This document shows, one piece after another, positions 58,250-64,000 of a stretch of 64,000 nucleotides of DNA (position 1 is the stretch's first letter; the number at the start of each line of letters is the position of its first letter). Source of the stretch: Celeribacter baekdonensis (GTDB taxonomy: Bacteria > Pseudomonadota > Alphaproteobacteria > Rhodobacterales > Rhodobacteraceae). Under the pieces are notes generated by a model. It was given only the letters and a program-made list of their open reading frames with translations, had not been told where the DNA came from and made no database searches. The stretch spans positions 248,001 through 312,000 of the forward strand of contig NZ_FNBL01000003.1 of assembly GCF_900102315.1 (NCBI RefSeq). The letters are read 5' to 3'. Position numbers and translations under genes: made by a program.

Positions 58250-61054
58250 TCAGTGCGCTTCGGCCCAATTGTTGCCAATACCGGCATCCACCTCAATCGG
58301 GACATCGAGTTTGACGGCGGGTCCGGCGGCGTTTTCCATCACGTCTTTGACCACGTCGATCACCTGATCACAGGCGTCTTCATCGACCTCGAAAATCAAT
58401 TCATCGTGGACCTGCAACAACATGGTGGCGGGCAGATCACGGATCGCATCGGGCATCCGCACCATGGCGCGGCGGATGATGTCGGCGGCGGCACCTTGGA
58501 TCGGGGCGTTGATCGCGGCGCGTTTGGCAAAGCCGGCCTGTGGCCCTTTGGTAGCAATTTCCGGCGTGTGGATTTTGCGGCCAAACAGGGTTTGGACATA
58601 AAGGTGCTCTTTGGCGAAAGCCACGGTGTCGTCCATATAGGCGCGGATACCGGGGAAACGTTCGAAATAGCGGTCGATAAAGCCCTGTGCCTCGCCGCGC
58701 GGAATACGCAGGTTTCGTGCAAGTCCAAAGCCCGAAATGCCGTAAATCACACCAAAATTGATCGCTTTGGCTTGGCGGCGGACCATTGGGTCCATGCCTT
58801 CAATCGGCACGCCGAACATCTCGCTTGCGGTCATGGCGTGAATATCCAACCCGTCGCGAAACGCCTGTTTGAGACTGTCGATCCCGGCGACATGGGCCAG
58901 GATGCGCAGTTCGATTTGCGAGTAATCGAGCGAGATCAGCTTGCGCCCTTTGGGGGCAATAAAGGCCTCACGAATGCGGCGGCCTTCGTCCGAGCGAACC
59001 GGGATGTTTTGCAGGTTCGGATCGGTCGAGGACAAACGACCGGTGACTGCGCCGGTTTGTACATAAGAGGTGTGAACGCGACCCGTTTCGGGGTTGATGA
59101 ACCGTTGCAGCGCGTCGGTGTAGGTTGATTTCAGCTTGGAGAGTTGACGCCAATCCAGCACACGGGCGGGCAGGTCATGCCCCTCGGAGGCGAGGTCTTC
59201 GAGGATGTCCACACCCGTGGCATAGGCCCCGGTTTTGCCTTTTTTGCCGCCGGGCAACGACATTTTATCAAACAGGATTTCGCCCAATTGCTTGGGGGAG
59301 CCGACGTTGAAATTTTCGCCCGCCAGATCGTGAATTTCGGCCTCAAGCCCGGCCATTTTTTGCGCGAAAGCGTTGGACATGCGCGACAACACATCGCGAT
59401 CGACCATGACGCCCGCCATTTCCATCTGTGCCAAAACCGGCGAGAGCGGACGCTCCAGAGTTTCGTAGACGGTGGTGACCTGTTCGGTGTGGAGTTTTGG
59501 TTTGAACACCTGCCACAGGCGCAGGGTGACATCGGCATCTTCGGCGGCATAGGCGACCGCTTTGCTGATCTCGACCTTGTCAAAGGTAATCATGGATTTG
59601 CCACTGCCCAAAAGCTCTTTTGTCGGGATCGGAACATGGTCCAGATAGCGCTCGGACAGGGCGTCCATGCCGTGATTGTGCAGACCGGCGTGCAGCGCGT
59701 AGGACATCAACATGGTGTCATCATAGGGCGCGACGCGCACGCCGTTGCGGGCGAACATCTTGGCATCATATTTCATATTCTGGCCGATTTTGAGGATGCT
59801 GTCGTCCTCCAAAACCGGCCTGAGGGCGTCCAGAACCATGGGCTTGGCCAATTGCCCGTCGACAAGGTTTGCGCCACCAAACAGGTCATCTTCGCCAATC
59901 GTGTGGCTCAAGGGGATGTAACAGGCGGCGCCCGGTTCGACGCAGAGCGAAATGCCGACAAGCTCGGCCTGCATCTCATCCAAACTGGTGGTTTCCGTGT
60001 CCACGGCGACATAGCCGCGGGCATAGATTGCGTCGATCCAACGCTCAAGCGCGCCCATGGTCGAGACTTTTTCATAGGCTTCGGTGTCAAACGGCAGCAC
60101 TTTTGGCGTGGCCGGGGCCTCCGACGTGGTCGTGGGGGCCGGAACGTCCGGGACCGCAGGGGCCTCGACGCCAAAGCGTTCGGAGACGCGTTTGACGATG
60201 GTGCGGAACTCCATTTTGGCGAGAAAGGCGAGGAGATCATCGAGCTTGGGGGTTTGTACCTCAAGACTGTCGAGGGAGAAATCCAGGACCATGTCACAAT
60301 CAAGTTTCACCAAGTCGCGCGACACGCGGATTTGGTCGATATTGTCGATCAGGGCCTGACGGCGTTTGGGTTGTTTGATCTCTTCGGCGCGGGCCAAAAG
60401 TGTCTCAAGATCGCCATATTCATTGATCAAAAGCGCCGCCGTTTTGATCCCGATCCCCGGCGCGCCGGGCACATTATCCACCGAATCTCCCGCCAGCGCC
60501 TGCACATCGACAACCCGTTCGGGACCGACGCCGAATTTCTCTTCGACGCCTTCGCGGTCAATGCGTTTGTTTTTCATTGGATCGAGCATTTCAACCCCGC
60601 CGCCGATCAATTGCATCAGATCCTTGTCCGATGAAATGATGGTGACTCGCCCTCCCGCTTCGCGTGCCTGACAGGACAGCGTGCCAATGATGTCGTCGGC
60701 TTCAAACCCTTCGATTTCGATGCAAGACACATTGAACGCGCGGGTGGCTTCGCGGGTCAGTGGGAATTGTGGCACCAGTTCTTCGGGGGCAGGGGGGCGG
60801 TTGGCCTTATAGGCGGGATAGAGGTCGTTGCGAAAGGTTTTCCCGGAATAATCAAAGATAACAGCGGCGTGGGTGGGCGCATCATTGCCAGTGTTGGCCT
60901 CGATATAGCGGTAGAGCATGTTGCAAAACCCGGCGACGGCCCCGACGGGAAGCCCATCGGATTTGCGCGTCAGAGGAGGGAGCGCGTGGTAGGCCCTGAA
61001 TATGAAGGCAGAGCCGTCAATGAGGTGAAGATGGCTGCCTTTACCGAATGTCAT
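58250..61054 (-). CDS. polA: DNA polymerase I
   Basis: A 934-residue family A polymerase. The N-terminal 5'-3' exonuclease starts HLHLIDGSAFIFRAYHALP. The 3'-5' exonuclease is intact, with VAVDTETTSLDEMQ giving the first D-x-E pair. The polymerase domain has RRQAKAINFGVIYGISGFGLARNL (O helix), SLDYSQIELRILAH and LQVHDELIFEV. The ATG at 61054 begins the domain; 21 upstream codons are in frame but not needed. Confidence 0.95.
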   Translation of the reverse strand: MTFGKGSHLHLIDGSAFIFRAYHALPPLTRKSDGLPVGAVAGFCNMLYRYIEANTGNDAPTHAAVIFDYSGKTFRNDLYPAYKANRPPAPEELVPQFPLTREATRAFNVSCIEIEGFEADDIIGTLSCQAREAGGRVTIISSDKDLMQLIGGGVEMLDPMKNKRIDREGVEEKFGVGPERVVDVQALAGDSVDNVPGAPGIGIKTAALLINEYGDLETLLARAEEIKQPKRRQALIDNIDQIRVSRDLVKLDCDMVLDFSLDSLEVQTPKLDDLLAFLAKMEFRTIVKRVSERFGVEAPAVPDVPAPTTTSEAPATPKVLPFDTEAYEKVSTMGALERWIDAIYARGYVAVDTETTSLDEMQAELVGISLCVEPGAACYIPLSHTIGEDDLFGGANLVDGQLAKPMVLDALRPVLEDDSILKIGQNMKYDAKMFARNGVRVAPYDDTMLMSYALHAGLHNHGMDALSERYLDHVPIPTKELLGSGKSMITFDKVEISKAVAYAAEDADVTLRLWQVFKPKLHTEQVTTVYETLERPLSPVLAQMEMAGVMVDRDVLSRMSNAFAQKMAGLEAEIHDLAGENFNVGSPKQLGEILFDKMSLPGGKKGKTGAYATGVDILEDLASEGHDLPARVLDWRQLSKLKSTYTDALQRFINPETGRVHTSYVQTGAVTGRLSSTDPNLQNIPVRSDEGRRIREAFIAPKGRKLISLDYSQIELRILAHVAGIDSLKQAFRDGLDIHAMTASEMFGVPIEGMDPMVRRQAKAINFGVIYGISGFGLARNLRIPRGEAQGFIDRYFERFPGIRAYMDDTVAFAKEHLYVQTLFGRKIHTPEIATKGPQAGFAKRAAINAPIQGAAADIIRRAMVRMPDAIRDLPATMLLQVHDELIFEVDEDACDQVIDVVKDVMENAAGPAVKLDVPIEVDAGIGNNWAEAH

Positions 61055-61140
61055 GACGCGTGTCCTCTGATCGCAAATCCCGCGCCTTGATAGCACGGAA
61101 AGCGTGAGGGGCTGCAACCCGGATACGCGTCTTTCTGTGA

Positions 61141-61258
61141 TTAAAGCGTGCCGCCATAAACCTGTTTCACGGGTTTATGGCGGAACGCCCACACCCTTGA
61201 TATGTCTGGCAGCGTCACACCTTTCCCCTGTCTCAGGTGAAAGGCGTGACGCTTTAGG
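61141..61258. repeat. Composite palindromic element, BIME-like, containing the 22-base repeat copy 2
   Basis: Two hairpins sit in tandem. The first is a 12-pair stem CCGCCATAAACC/GGTTTATGGCGG (61151-61162 with 61172-61183), extended by GCGT/ACGC across a mismatch. The second pairs AGCGTCAC-A-CCTTTC with GAAAGG-C-GTGACGCT (61211-61253). Outer ends TAAAGCGT and ACGCTTTA (61142-61149, 61249-61256) are inverted repeats. The 22 bases at 61237-61258 match 5761-5782 exactly. The layout resembles a REP/BIME element between polA and the globin gene. Confidence 0.7.
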
Positions 61259-61298
61259 AGGGCCGTTCAAAGGACGATCGGGCACCGCGAAGCTAAAA

Positions 61299-61727
61299 TC
61301 AGGCGATTGCCCCTTTGGCCACAACCCCTTCTTTCATCCCTTGGGCGATAAAGATCAGCACGCTATGCCACGCCTTTTCAAGCTCCGATCCCCAGTCTTC
61401 GCCGCCGAATTCAGCAAACACTTCAACGAGCAAGTCGACGACCAAGTGCAATTTCGTTTCCCAAATGCCAAAACCGGAAAAATCGCGCCCCAAGGTGTGC
61501 AGTGTGGCAAACATGGCCTGAGGATGATCGAGGGAGAGAAAAGCGATTTCGAGAAGACCATTCACGCGACTGGATTCTTCCGTCAGGCTTTCCGAATAGA
61601 GATCGCGCGTGTGAGGCGCGATTTCAAACAGTCGGTCATAAAACCATTTGAACATCTCCGGTCGCGCCGGCGCGAGGCGCCGGAAGTCGTTTCGGACCAA
61701 AGAGATTTGTTTCACAGCCAGCACCAA
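61299..61727 (-). CDS. Single-domain globin
   Basis: A globin-fold protein of about 142 residues. The N-terminal SLVRNDFRRLAPARPEMFKWFYDRLFEIAP has the usual A-to-C helices with the conserved Phe. A His in ATLHTLGRDFSGFG sits at the expected F-helix position for the proximal haem ligand, and the C-terminal WHSVLIFIAQGM helix matches flavohaemoglobin-like globins. It has no reductase domain. A role in oxygen or nitric oxide chemistry is likely. The start is a TTG at 61727 or GTG at 61724; GTG with AAAGGCG ahead is plausible. Confidence 0.8.
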   Translation of the reverse strand: MVLAVKQISLVRNDFRRLAPARPEMFKWFYDRLFEIAPHTRDLYSESLTEESSRVNGLLEIAFLSLDHPQAMFATLHTLGRDFSGFGIWETKLHLVVDLLVEVFAEFGGEDWGSELEKAWHSVLIFIAQGMKEGVVAKGAIA

Positions 61728-61807
61728 GAACGCCTTTCACATCAATACAATGATGAGGCTAGGTGCAAGACTTTAAGATATTGCAAACATTCAGAAAGAG
61801 ACGCCGA

Positions 61808-61990
61808 TCAAGCGTCTTTGAGTTTTGCGCTTTCATGGATGAATTTTTTGTCGCAATAGCCGCATTCGACATAGCCCGTGTCGTGGGGGATTGCGAGCCA
61901 GACACGTGGATGACCCAAAGCGCCTTCGCTGCCATCACAGGCCACTTTCCAGGTAGAGACCACTTCGGTTTCTGGGGCTTGGATCGCCAT
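61808..61990 (-). CDS. Zinc-finger domain protein (zf-CHCC type)
   Basis: A 60-residue protein of the short zinc-finger CHCC family. The ligands are visible as Cys in VACDGSEG, His in LGHPRV and the pair in [10 protein letters not shown], a set related to the NDUFS6 subunit of respiratory complex I. The ATG at 61990 is preferred over a 37-codon upstream extension. It is convergent with nothing and lies between the globin and ABC ATPase genes. The role in alphaproteobacteria is not certain, possibly linked to complex I. Confidence 0.75.
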   Translation of the reverse strand: MAIQAPETEVVSTWKVACDGSEGALGHPRVWLAIPHDTGYVECGYCDKKFIHESAKLKDA

Positions 61991-62191
61991 GTTTGTCTGT
62001 CCCTTTATGACTGTTTTGCTGTCCATCATGCGACCTGAGCGGGGATGTGCGGCGCCAATCATGGGGTCTGCACCACCGCGCTGTTGCCGAAGCGCGTCCA
62101 ACCGCCTAAGTCAGGTCAGCATGATAACGATCCGTGCGGCACGGACAAGAGGCATCCGCTTTATCTGACATGCCAAAGAGGGAGAGAGACC

Positions 62192-63124
62192 ATGACCGAT
62201 GCGATTGAGATCGAGGCTCTGCGCAAGACCTATAAGGGCAGCAAGGGTCAGCCGCCAAAAGAGGCGCTCAAGGGCATTGATTTGACCATCCCGCGCGGGT
62301 CGATTTTTGGCCTTTTGGGGCCGAATGGCGCGGGCAAATCGACGATGATCAATATCCTCGCCGGGCTGGTGATCAAATCCTCGGGCAAGGTCAAAATCTG
62401 GGGCTTTGATCAGGATGTGAATCCGCGACAATCGCGCGCCGCCATTGGCGTGATGCCGCAGGAGTTGAACCTTGATCCGTTCTTTACCCCACGCGGCGCT
62501 TTGGAGGTTCAGGCCGGATTATATGGCGTGCCAAAAAAGGACCGTCGTTCGGATGAAATCCTTGATTTGATTGGGTTAACCGACAAGGCGGACGCCTATG
62601 CGCGCACGCTCTCGGGGGGCATGCGTCGTCGGCTTTTGCTGGGCAAGGCGCTGGTGCACAATCCGCAAATTCTCGTGTTGGACGAACCGACGGCGGGCGT
62701 TGACATTGAGCTGCGTCAGATGCTTTGGACCAATGTGCGCCGCCTCAATGAGGAACGCGGCATGACCATCATTTTAACCACCCATTACCTCGAAGAAGCG
62801 CAGGAAATGTGTGACGAAATCGCCATCATCAACCACGGCGCATTGATCAAACGGGACACGACCAAAAATCTGTTGGGCTTGATGGACGCCAAGACGCTTT
62901 TGATCGAACCCAAAGGCGAGGCACCGGCGCAGTTTGATTTGCCGGAAGGCGTGCGGATGGAGCGCAAGAAAGACGGCACGTTTGTGTTTGATTATTCGCG
63001 CGGTAAAACCTCGGCCAATGCGATTTTGGATGCGGTGAAGGCCGCGGGAATCGTGATTGAAGATGTGCGCACGATGGAGCCCGATCTTGAGGATGTGTTT
63101 GTGGAACTGACCTCTGGAAAATAA
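62192..63124 (+). CDS. ABC-2 type transporter ATP-binding protein
   Basis: A 310-residue ABC ATPase of the DrrA/NatA-like export class. Walker A is GPNGAGKSTMINIL near residue 46, signature LSGGMRRRLLLGKAL near 143, Walker B ILVLDEPTAGVDIELRQ, and a C-terminal accessory domain (about 220-310). GAGGGAGAGA precedes the ATG at 62192. No ABC-2 permease gene is adjacent: the next gene is the HIT protein on the other strand, so the permease must be elsewhere. Confidence 0.86.
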   Translation: MTDAIEIEALRKTYKGSKGQPPKEALKGIDLTIPRGSIFGLLGPNGAGKSTMINILAGLVIKSSGKVKIWGFDQDVNPRQSRAAIGVMPQELNLDPFFTPRGALEVQAGLYGVPKKDRRSDEILDLIGLTDKADAYARTLSGGMRRRLLLGKALVHNPQILVLDEPTAGVDIELRQMLWTNVRRLNEERGMTIILTTHYLEEAQEMCDEIAIINHGALIKRDTTKNLLGLMDAKTLLIEPKGEAPAQFDLPEGVRMERKKDGTFVFDYSRGKTSANAILDAVKAAGIVIEDVRTMEPDLEDVFVELTSGK

Positions 63125-63143
63125 GTGAGATCACGTAAACACG

Positions 63144-63178
63144 AAAGCCCCGCAATCGCGGGGCTTTGTCGTTTTTGG
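63144..63178. terminator. Terminator between the ABC ATPase and HIT genes
   Basis: AAAGCCCCGC pairs with GCGGGGCTTT over the loop AATC (63144-63167), followed by GTCGTTTTT. It lies between two convergent genes and can act on both. Confidence 0.88.
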
Positions 63179-63189
63179 ATCATATGGGA

Positions 63190-63567
63190 TCAGCGGCTGG
63201 TCAGCGGGCCGATGGGTTCGCCACCCAAAAGATGGATGTGGAAATGCGGCACTTCCTGATGCGAATCTGGGCCGGAATTGGTGATCAACCGATAGCCATT
63301 GCCACCCGAGGCCTCTGACACGCCAAGCTGTTTGGCAATTTGCGCCACCGATTTGAAAAAATCGAGCTGCTCGGCATCTGAGGCGGCCTGTACAAAATGA
63401 TCAAAGCACCGGTACGCCCCTTTGGGGATCACCAAAACATGGGTCGCTTTTTGCGGCGAAATGTCGGGGAACGCCAATGTATGGTCGCTTTCAAAAATCG
63501 GGCTGACCGGAATCTCTTTGCGCAGGATTTTGGCGAAAACATTCTGGGCGTCATAAGCATAGGGCAT
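63190..63567 (-). CDS. HIT-family protein
   Basis: A 125-residue histidine triad protein. The catalytic motif is HFHIHLLG near residue 107, preceded by FPDISPQKATHVLVIPK. The length fits HinT-type nucleotide phosphoramidases, which hydrolyse AMP-linked compounds. It is 11 bases downstream of the partial gene at the right edge, on the same strand. Confidence 0.9.
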   Translation of the reverse strand: MPYAYDAQNVFAKILRKEIPVSPIFESDHTLAFPDISPQKATHVLVIPKGAYRCFDHFVQAASDAEQLDFFKSVAQIAKQLGVSEASGGNGYRLITNSGPDSHQEVPHFHIHLLGGEPIGPLTSR

Positions 63568-63578
63568 GGGGGTCTTCC

Positions 63579-64000
63579 TCAGTCGGAAAATAGATAATGC
63601 ATCGAGACGATCTCGCGCGCGTCATCTTCGGAGATGTCGAGGAAACGTGCAAGCGGGCGGGCGTTTTCCTCGGGGGGTTTGGATTGGGAAATCCGGTCGT
63701 AATTCTCAAATTCCGCGTCGCGAATGCGGTCACCTTCGTGGTTGATGTCGGCGCGGATCGTCGGCAACAGCCGTTCCAACGCGTCCTCAGGCGTCTGATC
63801 ACCGGCAAGCCCGGTGCGTTTGGCATGGCCGGTCAGATACTCATCGCTAAACTCGCATTCGATTTCCAAAAGCCGCGTGCCGGAGCGGTCGTTGTAAAAA
63901 TCGCGAATAAGGTCGAGCCCCGCGGGATCAATGCAGACGACCATACGGTTGGTTTCGAAATAATCCAAAAGCATCCGCACCCAAGCGCGCCTGTGCCGGG
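63579..64000 (-). CDS. Conserved protein of unknown function, 5' end outside the window
   Basis: At least 135 codons; the frame stays open to the right edge with no stop, reading RHRRAWVRMLLDYFETNRM at the start, so the real start may be outside, or GTG/ATG near 63980. The protein is acidic and hydrophilic, with a LEIECEFSDEYL segment and a helical end (LARFLDISEDDAREIVSMHYLF). I do not recognise a family. It is upstream of the HIT gene by 11 bases and probably in one operon. Confidence 0.55.
   Translation of the reverse strand, partial: RHRRAWVRMLLDYFETNRMVVCIDPAGLDLIRDFYNDRSGTRLLEIECEFSDEYLTGHAKRTGLAGDQTPEDALERLLPTIRADINHEGDRIRDAEFENYDRISQSKPPEENARPLARFLDISEDDAREIVSMHYLFSD

Noticed and set aside
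1-64000. CRISPR array, prophage, insertion sequence, tRNA or rRNA genes
   Set aside because: I saw no regular spacer repeats, no phage structural or integrase genes, no transposase frames and no tRNA- or rRNA-like stretches; tRNA absence was judged by eye only.

Overview
The window is chromosomal DNA of an alphaproteobacterium of the order Rhodobacterales, most likely a Roseobacter-group member. The evidence is the moderately high GC, the F0 ATP synthase operon split from F1 with a b' subunit, a MipZ-type ParA, the ffh-rpsP-rimM-trmD-rplS-rpmE cluster, a degenerate Hint-domain protein and the overall protein style. I saw no rRNA, tRNA, CRISPR array, prophage or insertion sequence.

Bases 1-16.6 kb form an accessory catabolic region for cyclic or unusual amino acids. 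A leftward operon pxpA-accB-accC-pxpB-pxpC carries 5-oxoprolinase genes interleaved with biotin carrier and biotin carboxylase genes, with a divergent LysR regulator. Next comes a leftward trio: DadA-like amino acid oxidase, a protein of the L-2-amino-thiazoline-4-carboxylate (ATC) hydrolase family, and an M20 amidohydrolase, with a divergent Lrp regulator. A seven-gene leftward operon follows: a class-V PLP enzyme resembling cysteine desulfurases, a second ATC-hydrolase-family protein and a complete Liv-type ABC importer. The combination of two ATC-hydrolase paralogues, a transporter and a PLP enzyme is the best candidate here for an undescribed pathway.

Bases 16.6-23.2 kb hold a ugpBAEC-type glycerol-phosphate importer whose last gene overlaps an endonuclease/exonuclease/phosphatase-fold enzyme, under a divergent LacI regulator. 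Bases 23.4-37.1 kb are a nitrate assimilation block: a 2OG-Fe oxygenase, a TusA-like protein, MobA and a DUF2478 protein, then nasT-nasS, an RNA leader with a strong terminator hairpin, nrtA, nrtB, a fused double-ATPase nrtCD, a NirB-like FAD reductase, the molybdenum nitrate reductase and a TrpD2-like protein. NasT is an ANTAR-type antiterminator and the leader is its probable target. No nitrite reductase is in the window.

Bases 37.2-50.1 kb are mostly housekeeping: two small roseobacter-type membrane or secreted proteins, mipZ, the translation/SRP cluster with bluB, a chorismate mutase and an acetyltransferase inserted, then a small glycosyltransferase, regulators (LysR, HxlR, ArsR), a DMT exporter and a metallo-beta-lactamase-fold enzyme. 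A decayed sulfotransferase start lies between rimM and trmD.

Bases 50.3-64 kb hold the F0 ATP synthase operon (atpI-B-E-X-F), a GntR regulator, an OmpA-like lipoprotein, an Ada-like repair protein, the Hint protein, nth, an adenosine-kinase-like sugar kinase, polA, a globin, a zinc-finger protein, an orphan ABC ATPase, a HIT protein and a partial unknown gene. Several strong terminators and short repeat elements separate these units.
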